Below, piece by piece: positions 25,801 through 33,343 of a stretch of DNA of 48,921 bases (the stretch's first letter is position 1; each line of letters starts with the position of its first letter). The stretch comes from JAPXSY01 sp034003585 (GTDB lineage: Bacteria; Verrucomicrobiota; Kiritimatiellia; RFP12; UBA1067). Under the pieces are notes generated by a model. It did no database searches. It was not told where the DNA came from and saw only the letters and a program-made list of their open reading frames with translations. The stretch spans positions 1-48,921 of the forward strand of contig JAVEYH010000010.1 of NCBI GenBank assembly GCA_034003585.1, given 5' to 3'. The translations under genes were made by a program, and so were the position numbers.

Positions 25801-26244
25801 TGGGCGGACAGCTATCTGATCGCGCTGGGGCGCTGCCGCTCCGCGCGCGCGGTGCCCGCGATTCTGGACAAGGCGAGGGCCCTGACCGCCGCCGACGCCT
25901 TTTCGCATTTCCGCGCGGTGGCCCTGGCGCTGGAGGCCATCGGCGATCCGGCGGGTGCCCCGGTTCTGGGGCGGCTGCTCGCCGCGGAGAACATCGGCGG
26001 CCATGCCATCCGCATGGGGCCCGAACTGCCGGTGATCCCCAACTACGCGAATCACGAGGGCGACCGGGAGCGTTCCGCATGTCTGCGCGAACTGGCGTTG
26101 GCGCGGGCGCTCTTCCGGCTCGGCGATTTCGAGGGGCGTGGCGAACGCACGTTGCGGGCCTATGCCGCGGATCCGCGCGGCGCGTATGCGGCGCACGCCG
26201 CGCTGGTACTGGAAGGCGGGCAAAGGGGGAGGAAGGGAGATTAA
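22810..26244 (+). CDS. Secreted two-module FAD-dependent oxidoreductase with inserted discoidin-like domain
   Basis: A 1144-aa protein starting at the ATG at 22810 (GAAGGGAG eight bases upstream); a GTG at 22750 would add 20 residues. The signal peptide is GLAWVLAGGLAAAEG. Module 1 has a dinucleotide fold VVVVGGSSGAVAAACRAAAEGA (about residues 35-60), interrupted by an F5/8-type-C-like beta domain (about 100-245). It then resumes with VKKVLDEALLQAGIPF and a KVVIDATERGTLARAAG segment. Module 2 is a second complete FAD_oxidored domain (VLVAGAGTGGAPAGIAAARHG, about 557-578; YQMGGVQTDGLIGHYYFGN). Residues of about 930-1110 are helical HEAT-like repeats. The substrate is unknown; the layout recalls large secreted oxidoreductases of PVC polysaccharide degraders. 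Confidence 0.82.
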   Translation: MRGKLGLAWVLAGGLAAAEGVVESAKSLPLAQETDVVVVGGSSGAVAAACRAAAEGARVFVVAPRPYLGEDMAGKLRLRTETPEDSRCALRRRMFTVTELPPSLSFSYRTDRVAAPNHPDPHHRALSDGKWQDAVTESVQFGGDVTLTLDLGALTDLGSLVACVFRRDGEQGFRTGALRVWGSADARTWVPLGERRDAEPETGSERATFNVPLSSRHRYVKVLAVMAPGVKRQLLGELLVYPADDPAAGERLADRTTPLQVKKVLDEALLQAGIPFLTGALATEALTDGTGALAGVVIANRSGRQAIRAKVVIDATERGTLARAAGGQAEPFPAGRYTFTRRVVAGEAPRAEGVRVRECFGVYPVRVTGIKPPEGYSNTITGRLFECEIDLPMRDGSARAFAEAEQRARDLTFVPTQLESADTLDLLPPDFIRGKAAVRTPWAGVDALDLDAFQPAGTSFLFVLGPMADIARPAVGHLMRPGNLMALGERIGAEAARLAKQRPAPQGARAAGRPDAQGGGVTVGEHNRNLAAYLRNASGTVRAEPRELPVLAECDVLVAGAGTGGAPAGIAAARHGARTLVCEYIYQMGGVQTDGLIGHYYFGNRVGFTADIDRGVKETGAVFSQCKSEWYRRQNRKGGAEIWYGTMVTGVVMENNRLTGVVAVTPDGTRGVIRCRVAIDSTGNAELAALAGEETEFITAAEVALQGVGQTPRRMGASYTNTDIGFLDDTDASDLCFFALRSRHSMREGIWDQAQVINSRERRRMIGAFYMSPLDVANGRTYPDVVVQPYSNFDSHGHTVHEQFFIEDPGHHGMKVNLPFRCLLPKKVDGLLVTGLGISAHRDAMPILRMQPDVQNQGYAAGTAAAMAVKAGVAVRRVDIRALQRHLIEMKILPETVLAMADSFPLPDVRFTEAVAALPNGYQGLSVVLTDPARGAPLLQAAYAAARAPEARLAYAHVLGMMGHRDGEAELIARVRGMAWDKGWNFRGMGQFNRSVSWADSYLIALGRCRSARAVPAILDKARALTAADAFSHFRAVALALEAIGDPAGAPVLGRLLAAENIGGHAIRMGPELPVIPNYANHEGDRERSACLRELALARALFRLGDFEGRGERTLRAYAADPRGAYAAHAALVLEGGQRGRKGD

Positions 26245-26266
26245 GGAGGGGTTAGGATTGAGGAAG

Positions 26267-26283
26267 TAGGAGTTGTTGTCCCG
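26267..26283 (+). repeat. Right copy of the 17-bp direct repeat
   Basis: TAGGAGTTGTTGTCCCG, identical to 22690-22706, again after a purine-rich tract (about 26217-26266), just downstream of the FAD oxidoreductase stop. Confidence 0.8.
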
Positions 26284-26312
26284 TCCTGCTGCCGATTGGC
26301 CCAAGTCCAGAA

Positions 26313-26340
26313 CGTAAACGTTGCGCGTTGAACGTTTACG
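26313..26340. repeat. 10-bp inverted repeat upstream of secA
   Basis: CGTAAACGTT (26313-26322), an 8-nt spacer and AACGTTTACG (26331-26340), a perfect match. Each arm also contains the palindrome AACGTT. It lies about 200 bp before secA and 70 bp after the FAD gene and could be an operator or a transcript end. Confidence 0.65.
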
Positions 26341-26539
26341 GTGGCGAGCGTGAAAAGCGGGCTGTGCGGAACACGCACGCCATGCGCGCGCTCCCGGCTG
26401 ACGGACCGGTGTCTCGTCCGAAACAGACATCCGGAACTGCCGTGCCGGTAAGGTTAATCTGGCGTATTCGTCATGATGTGATACACTTTTTCTCTTTTAT
26501 TCGGGTGGGTCAGAAAGATCCGCAGGGATAGGGTAAAGC

Positions 26540-29500
26540 ATGAATCTGATTAAGACACTTTTCGGAACCAAAAATGACCGCGATGTGAAACGGCTTCAGC
26601 CGCTGGTCACCCGGATCAATGAGCTGGAAAAAGAGTATCAGGCGCTGTCGGAGCCGCAACTTCAGGCCAAAACGCAGGAATTCAAGGCGCGCGTGGCCGG
26701 GGGGGAGACGCTGGATGACCTGCTGTGCGAGGCGTTCGCCGTGGTGAAGAACGCGTGCCGCCGGCTTTGCGGCACCTCCCGCGAGGTATGCGGGCACACG
26801 CTGGTCTGGGATATGGTCCCGTTCGATGTCCAGCTCATCGGCGGCATCGTGCTGCACCAGGGCAAGATCGCGGAAATGCAGACCGGCGAGGGCAAAACGC
26901 TGGTCGCCACCCTGCCGCTTTACCTCAACGCGCTTGCCGGGAACAATGTCCGGCTGGTGACGGTCAACGACTATCTCGCGCGGCGCGACGCCCAATGGAT
27001 GGGGCACGTCTATGAGTATCTGGGGCTGACGGTGGGGTGCATCCAGAACCACATGGGGCCGGCCGAGCGCCGGGAGCAGTACTCGTGCGACATCACCTAC
27101 GGCACCAACAGCGAGTTCGGGTTCGACTACCTGCGGGACAACGGCATGGCGGTGGAGCCGTCGCAGGTGGTGCAGCGCGGCCACCATTTCGCGATCATCG
27201 ACGAGGTGGACAGCATTCTGGTTGACGAGGCACGCACGCCGCTGATCATCTCCGGTCCGGTCGCGCATGTGTCCACGGCGCAGTACACGGAACTCAAACC
27301 GCGCGTGGAGCGGCTGGTCCGCGACCAGATGGAGATCTGCAACCGCCTGATCACCGAGGCCCGCGGGGTCCTGGACGCGGCGGACAGCGAAACGGCCATG
27401 TTCAAGCTGTACCAGGTGTACCACGGCATGCCCAAGCACAAGCAGTTCCTGCATCTGCTGGAGGATCCCGCGACGCGCAAGCTGCACGAGCAGGTCGAGA
27501 ACATGATGCTCACCGAAATGCGCAAGGAACAGGCCCGTGACCTGCGCGAGCAGTTGCTGTTCACGATCGATGAGCGCACGCGGGAGGTCTCGCTCACCGA
27601 CCGGGGCAGCGAAAAGCTCTCTCCGGCCGATCCGGAAATGTTCATCATGCCCGATCTGGTCTCCGCCATGTCGGCGCTGGACGGCGACACCGCGCTGGGC
27701 GCGGAGGAGCGCGCCAAGCGGCGGCAGCAGATCCAGTCCGACTTCATGGTGCGCAGCGAGCGTGTCCACAATGTGGACCAGTTGCTGCGGGCCTACTGCC
27801 TCTACGAGCGGGACGTCGATTATGTGGTGCAGGAGAACCACGTCTACATTGTGGACGAGTTCACCGGCCGCGTGCTGCCCGGACGGCGCTGGAGCGACGG
27901 GTTGCATCAGGCGGTGGAGGCCAAAGAGGGCGTCGAAATCGAGCGCGAGACGCAGACCCTCGCCACGATCACCATCCAGAACTATTTCCGGCTGTACAAA
28001 AAGCTGGCGGGCATGACCGGCACGGCCGAGACCGAGGCGTCGGAGTTTCACGACATCTACAAGCTGGATGTGGTGGTGATCCCGACCAACCGGCCGGTGC
28101 GGCGCGTGGACGGCAACGACCAGATCTACAAATCACAGCGCGAGAAATACAAGGCCATTCTCGCCGAGGTGGAGAAACGCTACCGGAATGGGCAGCCGGT
28201 GCTGTTGGGCACGGTCACCGTGGACACCTCCGAGATCCTCAGCCGCATGCTGCGCATGGCCAAGATTCCCCACAACGTGCTGAATGCCAAGAATCACGCG
28301 CGCGAAGCCGAGATCGTGTCGCTGGCCGGACAGCCCGGCGCGGTCACCATCGCGACCAACATGGCGGGCCGCGGCACGGACATCAAGCTGGGCGAAGGGG
28401 TGGTGTGGGTGCCGGAAACGACGATCCGGTCGCAGATCACGCTGGAGGACCGCTATGACAACGGGCACAAAACCTTGCGCGATCTGCTGGAGGAGAAGCC
28501 GTGCGGACTGCACGTGATCGGGTCCGAACGCCACGAGTCGCGCCGCATCGACCGGCAGTTGCGCGGCCGGTGCGCGCGCCAGGGCGACCCGGGGTCCTCC
28601 CAGTTCTACATTTCGCTGGAGGACAGCCTGATGCGCCTGTTCGGGTCCGACCGCATTTCGGGCATCATGACCCGCCTCGGCATGCAGGAGGGCGAGGCGC
28701 TGGAGCACAAATGGCTCAACCGCTCAGTCGAAACCGCGCAGCGCCGCGTGGAGCAGCAGAACTTCGCCATCCGCAAGCGCACGCTCGAATACGATGATGT
28801 GATGAACAAGCAGCGTTCGGTCGTGTACGACCTGCGCGGGGACGTGCTGACGGCGGAGACGGCGCACAGCCACATCTTGGATGTGTTCAACGACCTGATC
28901 CTGACGCAGAGCGAGAAGTACCTTTCCTCGGTCAAGGACGCGGTGCCGCAGGAGCTGGTGGGTTGGGTGACGGACACCTTCCCGGTCGCGGTGAGGCCGG
29001 AGGAGATCGCGGCGTTCCGGGGCGAGCCCGCCAAAGCGGGGGAGCTGCTGTACGCGCGGGTCGCGGAAGCGTATGAGCTGAAGTGCTCCATGGAAGACCC
29101 TGCCGTGCTGCCGGTGATGGAACGCTCGGTTTTCCTGAGCTGCATCGACCAACAGTGGCAGGATTACCTGCGCGCCATGGACGAGTTGCGGCACGGCGTC
29201 AACCTGCGCGCGTACGGTCAGCGCGACCCGCTGGTGGAGTACAAGCGCGAGGCGTTCACGATGTTCGAGGAACTGATGACCAACATCAAGACCGATGTGG
29301 CCACCTCGGTGTTCCGCGCGACGACGATGCAGAATTTTCAGCGCATGATGGCGGGCCCGGGCGGCCGTGTCCAGATGGTGCACAACGATATCAACATGTT
29401 GGCGGGCGGCGAGGCGCCTCAGCCTGCGGCGGGACACGCGGGAGGCGGTCTGACGGCTGATGTGCCGCAGGCCGCGGTGACCGGATTCGACGCGATGCTG

Positions 29501-29638
29501 GAGGCGATGGAGCACGCGGGGCAGGGCACGCCGCATGCTCCGCGTCCCCTGATCGCGAAACCCACGGCGGGACGCAACGACCCCTGCCCGTGCGGCAGCG
29601 GCAAAAAATACAAGAAATGCTGCGGCCAGGGGCTGTGA
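26540..29638 (+). CDS. secA: Preprotein translocase ATPase SecA
   Basis: Motor ATPase pushing preproteins through SecYEG. The 1032-aa product has Walker A MQTGEGKTL (residues 113-121), the DEVD box in IIDEVDSILVDEARTPLIISG (about 219-239), a preprotein cross-linking domain and NBD2 with TNMAGRGTDIKLGEG. It also has the QLRGRCARQGDPGSS helicase motif, the helical scaffold and wing domains, and a C-terminal zinc-binding SEC-C motif NDPCPCGSGKKYKKCCG. It is longer than E. coli SecA (about 900 aa) because of inserts, including about 50-100 residues after the DEVD region. The ATG at 26540 matches the conserved N-terminus. It is monocistronic in appearance and supplies the Sec substrates of the T2SS. 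Confidence 0.97.
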   Translation: MNLIKTLFGTKNDRDVKRLQPLVTRINELEKEYQALSEPQLQAKTQEFKARVAGGETLDDLLCEAFAVVKNACRRLCGTSREVCGHTLVWDMVPFDVQLIGGIVLHQGKIAEMQTGEGKTLVATLPLYLNALAGNNVRLVTVNDYLARRDAQWMGHVYEYLGLTVGCIQNHMGPAERREQYSCDITYGTNSEFGFDYLRDNGMAVEPSQVVQRGHHFAIIDEVDSILVDEARTPLIISGPVAHVSTAQYTELKPRVERLVRDQMEICNRLITEARGVLDAADSETAMFKLYQVYHGMPKHKQFLHLLEDPATRKLHEQVENMMLTEMRKEQARDLREQLLFTIDERTREVSLTDRGSEKLSPADPEMFIMPDLVSAMSALDGDTALGAEERAKRRQQIQSDFMVRSERVHNVDQLLRAYCLYERDVDYVVQENHVYIVDEFTGRVLPGRRWSDGLHQAVEAKEGVEIERETQTLATITIQNYFRLYKKLAGMTGTAETEASEFHDIYKLDVVVIPTNRPVRRVDGNDQIYKSQREKYKAILAEVEKRYRNGQPVLLGTVTVDTSEILSRMLRMAKIPHNVLNAKNHAREAEIVSLAGQPGAVTIATNMAGRGTDIKLGEGVVWVPETTIRSQITLEDRYDNGHKTLRDLLEEKPCGLHVIGSERHESRRIDRQLRGRCARQGDPGSSQFYISLEDSLMRLFGSDRISGIMTRLGMQEGEALEHKWLNRSVETAQRRVEQQNFAIRKRTLEYDDVMNKQRSVVYDLRGDVLTAETAHSHILDVFNDLILTQSEKYLSSVKDAVPQELVGWVTDTFPVAVRPEEIAAFRGEPAKAGELLYARVAEAYELKCSMEDPAVLPVMERSVFLSCIDQQWQDYLRAMDELRHGVNLRAYGQRDPLVEYKREAFTMFEELMTNIKTDVATSVFRATTMQNFQRMMAGPGGRVQMVHNDINMLAGGEAPQPAAGHAGGGLTADVPQAAVTGFDAMLEAMEHAGQGTPHAPRPLIAKPTAGRNDPCPCGSGKKYKKCCGQGL

Positions 29639-29660
29639 GGCGCGCGGGGGCACACGGTGC

Positions 29661-30611
29661 ATGAGAGAGAATCCCGAAATCAGACCGTATCGACGCGAGC
29701 GGGTATGGCGACGATCCCGGGATACATTTCTTTGCCGGTGTGGCGGCCGCGAATCTTGGTGACCACCCGCGCGCGCTACGCGAGCTGTTCCGGGTGCCGT
29801 CCGGGTACTACAAGGCGGAGATGGCCCGACGGTACCTGGACTGCCTCAAAGAAAAGACGGTGCCGCATACGGTCCGGGGCGATTGGCCGTACCTGTTTGC
29901 GTATGAGATTTGTCCCGCGGATGTCATCCGGATGCCGTGGAGCTGCTTTGGCTGCTCGTCAACGGGACTTTCGGTCCCGACCGTCTGCGCATGTGGGCCT
30001 TGCAGGAGTTGAACGCGCGCGGTGAATTGAAGCGGCAGCAAACGGTCGAGGTCTTCCTGCATGGGAAACGCTGCAGTACGGCATTTCATGCAACCCGCCT
30101 GAACCCGGATTTCCGTTTCGGCAAGCCGTTGCCGGAAAAATGGGAGCGACGCTATGCTCAAATCGTCGAGGCCGGATCGGGAGCGCGTCCGGACTGGGAA
30201 TCGATCGCGGCTTCCTGCTTCCGGATCCTCCGCGAGGTGCCGGACTATTACCCGGCGCGGTTCAACTACGCGATCAGCCTTCTCAACCTCGGGCGGATGG
30301 AGGAGGCGGAGCCTGTTTTGCGGCAGTTGGTGACGGAGCAGCCGGAATACCTGTTCGCCCGGGCTACGCTGCTGCAGCTCTTTGTCCGCGATAACCGCAT
30401 GGAGGAATCCGACGCACTGTGCCACGCGACGGAGATGCCGTCGGAAACGCATCCGGCCGCCATGGTCGCCTGGATGGTGGCCCAGACGTTTTATCACGAG
30501 AAGGGCGCGCGCGATCAGGAAGCGTTCGAGTGTATCCGGTTCGCCCATGATCTCGCGCCCGAGAGCCCATCGGTCGCGAACCTCTGGCCGGCTTACGCGG
30601 ATCGCGAATAA
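29661..30611 (+). pseudogene. Frameshifted tetratricopeptide-repeat protein
   Basis: Coding-like protein is spread over more than one frame. The C-terminal part (about 29910-30611) reads HPDAVELLWLLVNGTFGPDR, RFNYAISLLNLGRMEEAEPVL and DQEAFECIRFAHDLAPESPS, with TPR-like helix pairs. The upstream part (about 29700-29930, shifted by one) reads FAGVAAANLGDHPRALREL, KAEMARRYLDCLKEK and DWPYLFAYEICPADV, also TPR-like, and has no good start of its own. An ATG at 29661 is in the same frame as the C-terminal part but soon stops. The simplest reading is a once-intact TPR gene broken by one or two indels. If the last frame is expressed alone it would give about 230 aa. No function is assigned. Confidence 0.6.
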
Positions 30612-30701
30612 GCGGAGGGACGGGCGGGATAGTTTTGAAGAACATTCGCCGCGATTTCCCTGGAGCGGTTTACGTTATTTTGTAGCCGGGGTTCGATTGC
30701 C

Positions 30702-30755
30702 GGTAGGGACGGTTCCCCGAACCGTCCGCGGACGCCTCGGGGAGGCGTCCCTACC
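30702..30755. repeat. Head-to-head pair of CCCCG-loop palindromic units
   Basis: Unit 30702-30728 (plus; arms ACGGTT/AACCGT) abuts unit 30729-30755 (minus; arms ACGCCT/AGGCGT). The outer ends GGTAGGGAC and GTCCCTACC make the whole 54-bp element an inverted repeat apart from three compensated base pairs in each stem. It lies between the TPR pseudogene and the RACo-like gene. Confidence 0.85.
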
Positions 30756-30785
30756 CGGAACGGCTACACCTTTTGCGAAAACGCT

Positions 30786-32420
30786 CTACGCGACGTCCGG
30801 ACCGGCGGGGAAACACATGTGCCGCATGAACAGGTCGGAAAAGCGCGGGTCCGCGGCGAGTTCCACATGGGTGACGCGGTTGCGTAACTGCTGCGCCCGG
30901 TCGAGCTCCGCCTGCGCGAGCAGCGCGCGTTTCGCGCCACTCAGCGAAGCGTTTCCGACAAACCGGACGGCGAGCTCGTGTACCGGCGGCAGCAGGCCGA
31001 TGCGCAGCGCATTCTCGCGCCGGATGTAATTGCCGAATCCGCCGGCCAGCAGCAGGGCGTCGAGATCGCGCGGCGTGAGATTCGCGCGGGCCAACAGCAC
31101 CTCGATGCCGGTGCGGATCGCGCCTGCGGCGAGCTGCAGTTCGCGGATGTCGCGCTGCGTCAGCATCACAAGCGGTTCGCCGCGGGCGTCCCGGGCCAGT
31201 ACGCAGGCCCAGGCGTGGTCAAAGGGGATGAGGCGCTCGCGTAGCGCGCAGCGGGTCTCTTGCGGCGCGGCGGCGGGGGGTTCCAGCAGACCGGTCTCGT
31301 CGATCAAACCGGCTTGCAGCAAGACCGCCACCGCATCCACCAGCGCCGAGCCGCAGAGACCGCACGGGTCCGCGTCGTTGATCACATGACAACGCAGGTC
31401 ACCGTCCTGCATCCAGATCTGGTCGATCGCGCCGGGGACGGCTCGCATGCCCTGGCGGATGCGCGCGCCCTCGAAAGCCGGACCGGCGGCGGAAGAGGCC
31501 GCCAGCAACGCGTTTCCCGTGAAAAGCGCGATCTCCCCGTTGGTGCCGATATCCACCAGCAGGGTCGGATGCGTGAGCGAGTCGAAGCGGGAGGCCAGCA
31601 GACCGGCCACCGTGTCGCCGCCGACGAAACCGCCGATTTGCGGAAAGACGGTGAGGGTGGCGTCGGCCGCGACCTTCAGTCCGAGACGGGCCGCGCCCGT
31701 GGTTTGCGCATCGGTGAAGGCCGCCGCGAACGGCGCCTCGCCGAGCGGGGAGGGGTCGATCCCCAGCAGCAACTGCTGCATGGCGGTGTTGCCCGCGACC
31801 GTCACCCGCCGGATGGCCCCGGGCGTCTCGCCACAGGCGTCGCATAGCGCGTCGAGGATCTCATTCAGGGTTTCGATCGCGGCGGTTTGGAGCCGCGCCA
31901 GGGTGGACGGGGTTTGGCGGACCGTGTGGATCCGGCTGATCACATCATCGCCCAGCGGGATTTGGCGGTTCATCACCGCGTGCGACGCGCGCTCGAGACC
32001 GGTGTGCAGATCGAACAGGGCACCGGCCACGGTAGTGGTGCCGAGATCGAACGCCACGCCCATTTCGCCGAGCCGGTGCGGATCGCGGCGGATCGGCACC
32101 GGGACGCCGTCCACGAGGATGGTGTCCAGCCGGGCGAGTAGCGAGGTTGCGGGAACCTCCGCCTCCAGCGGGCCGGTGACGCGCGTCACGCAGGCGAGGC
32201 GCCACCCCGCCTCCAGCTGTTCTGCGGTCAGGTGTTGCGACGAGCCGCCCGCCGGAACCTCCCCCGCGCGGATCCGCATCCGGCATTTGCCGCAGGTTCC
32301 GCCGCCGCCGCAGGGGGTGTGGATCAGCAATCCCGCCTGGACGGCCGCCTGCAACAGGGTGGTGCCGGGTGGGACACGCACGGTTTTGCCGGTCGGCAGG
32401 AAGGTGACGGGAAAAGTCAT
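30786..32420 (-). CDS. RACo-like ferredoxin/ASKHA protein (DUF4445 family)
   Basis: A 544-aa protein combining an N-terminal 2Fe-2S ferredoxin domain with an ASKHA ATPase fold. The cluster ligands are C37, C43, C46 and C77 (HTPCGGGGTCGKC and RLACVT). The ATPase part starts at VAFDLGTTTVAGALFDL, with later VDIGTNGEIALF, AGPAFEGARI and LLLAGGFGNYI. The family includes reductive activators of corrinoid methyltransferases (RACo, RamA-like), which reduce Co(II) corrinoids using ATP. No corrinoid protein or methyltransferase is encoded nearby, so the partner is unknown. The ATG at 32420 follows the NYN gene by only 11 bp, indicating one transcript. Confidence 0.88.
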   Translation of the reverse strand: MTFPVTFLPTGKTVRVPPGTTLLQAAVQAGLLIHTPCGGGGTCGKCRMRIRAGEVPAGGSSQHLTAEQLEAGWRLACVTRVTGPLEAEVPATSLLARLDTILVDGVPVPIRRDPHRLGEMGVAFDLGTTTVAGALFDLHTGLERASHAVMNRQIPLGDDVISRIHTVRQTPSTLARLQTAAIETLNEILDALCDACGETPGAIRRVTVAGNTAMQQLLLGIDPSPLGEAPFAAAFTDAQTTGAARLGLKVAADATLTVFPQIGGFVGGDTVAGLLASRFDSLTHPTLLVDIGTNGEIALFTGNALLAASSAAGPAFEGARIRQGMRAVPGAIDQIWMQDGDLRCHVINDADPCGLCGSALVDAVAVLLQAGLIDETGLLEPPAAAPQETRCALRERLIPFDHAWACVLARDARGEPLVMLTQRDIRELQLAAGAIRTGIEVLLARANLTPRDLDALLLAGGFGNYIRRENALRIGLLPPVHELAVRFVGNASLSGAKRALLAQAELDRAQQLRNRVTHVELAADPRFSDLFMRHMCFPAGPDVA

Positions 32421-32431
32421 CTCGGCCGGGG

Positions 32432-33241
32432 TCAGGAGTTTTCGGTTTCGCGGTGTTTGCTGCGGCAGGCCGCGCAGTAGAAGAACGGCTTGTCCCAGGT
32501 CGTCTCTTCCTCGCTGCCGCAGGTGTCGCAGACGCGCACCTGTTTGCGGTGCTCGCTGCGGCAGTTGGAGCAGAAGAAGTCCGGGCCCGCCCAGGTGGTG
32601 CGCTCCTCGCGTCCGCAGTTTTTGCAGGCGCGCGTCTGTTCTTCGCGTACCAGCCGGATTTCCTGCGCGTGCTCGTCGAGGAAGATCGGAGGCAGATCCT
32701 GGATCCCGGAGGTCGTCAGCAGCATCGCGCTGGTGAGGAACTTGCCGTCGATGTTGTTCATGCCGACGATCTGCACCCGCTTGCCCATGGCGCGCACGCG
32801 TTTCAGCAGGGGGATGTAGTCCGCGTCGCCGCCGACCAGCGTGGCCACGTCATACGCGCCGGGCACGGCCGCGTAATAGAGCATCGCGGAGGCCAGCGCC
32901 ACGTTAACCCACTTGTCATCCGGCCGGGCCTGCGGCTCGCGGCGGAAATCGATCTCCAGGATCTCCGTGTCATACGCGCACTGCATGGCCAGAAAATCGT
33001 AAAAGGCCTTTTGTTTGGCGGGGTTGTAGCCCTGCTTGTTCACCGGGATGGTGCCGAAATAGTTGGTGCGGACGACATCGACTTCGGCATCCAGGATATC
33101 GGCGATCTCATGCGCGATGATATCCGGAATCCGTTTGTAATCGATCTCGAATCCGCTTTCTTCCCCCAATGACTCGAAGAGTGCCTGCCGGCTGTGATAC
33201 AGCCAGCTGCCATCGACAAAGAGCATTGTTTTCACCGACAT
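32432..33241 (-). CDS. NYN-domain (LabA/DUF88-like) putative RNase with two zinc ribbons
   Basis: A 269-aa protein. The N-terminal PIN-like NYN fold (about residues 1-180) has acidic residues where metal-dependent RNases have them: D10 in MLFVDGSWLY, DDKWVNVALA and VGGDADYIPLL. The C-terminus carries two tandem four-cysteine zinc ribbons, C206/C209/C224/C227 and C238/C241/C256/C259. They are repeats of each other at a 32-residue distance (TTWAGPDFFCSNCR and TTWDKPFFYCAACR). The ATG at 33241 has AAAGG upstream. Cytosolic RNA cleavage is likely; the target is unknown. It is probably cotranscribed with the RACo-like gene. Confidence 0.82.
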   Translation of the reverse strand: MSVKTMLFVDGSWLYHSRQALFESLGEESGFEIDYKRIPDIIAHEIADILDAEVDVVRTNYFGTIPVNKQGYNPAKQKAFYDFLAMQCAYDTEILEIDFRREPQARPDDKWVNVALASAMLYYAAVPGAYDVATLVGGDADYIPLLKRVRAMGKRVQIVGMNNIDGKFLTSAMLLTTSGIQDLPPIFLDEHAQEIRLVREEQTRACKNCGREERTTWAGPDFFCSNCRSEHRKQVRVCDTCGSEEETTWDKPFFYCAACRSKHRETENS

Positions 33242-33343
33242 GCGTAATTACCTTTCTTGGTTCGTTATGTTCCCCGCGCGCCTTGCGTTTTCGGCGCGCC
33301 CCGATCGGGACAGGCACAGGATGCCAAAACCCGGGGCGGGTGT

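Noticed and set aside
23116..26430. 1104-codon ORF on the minus strand opposite the FAD oxidoreductase gene
   Set aside because: It is a GC-rich shadow: His/Arg/Pro-rich composition with no recognisable domain, while the plus strand has clear FAD motifs, a promoter and a ribosome-binding site.
26510..28051. 513-codon minus-strand ORF opposite secA
   Set aside because: It is antisense to SecA motor motifs and shows no domain of its own.
29657..30025. 122-codon plus-strand ORF after secA
   Set aside because: It is Arg/Cys/Trp-rich with no domain, whereas the neighbouring frames carry TPR-like helices.
30685..30700. GGTTCGATT resembling a tRNA T-loop
   Set aside because: No cloverleaf can be built around it; it adjoins the palindromic repeat pair.
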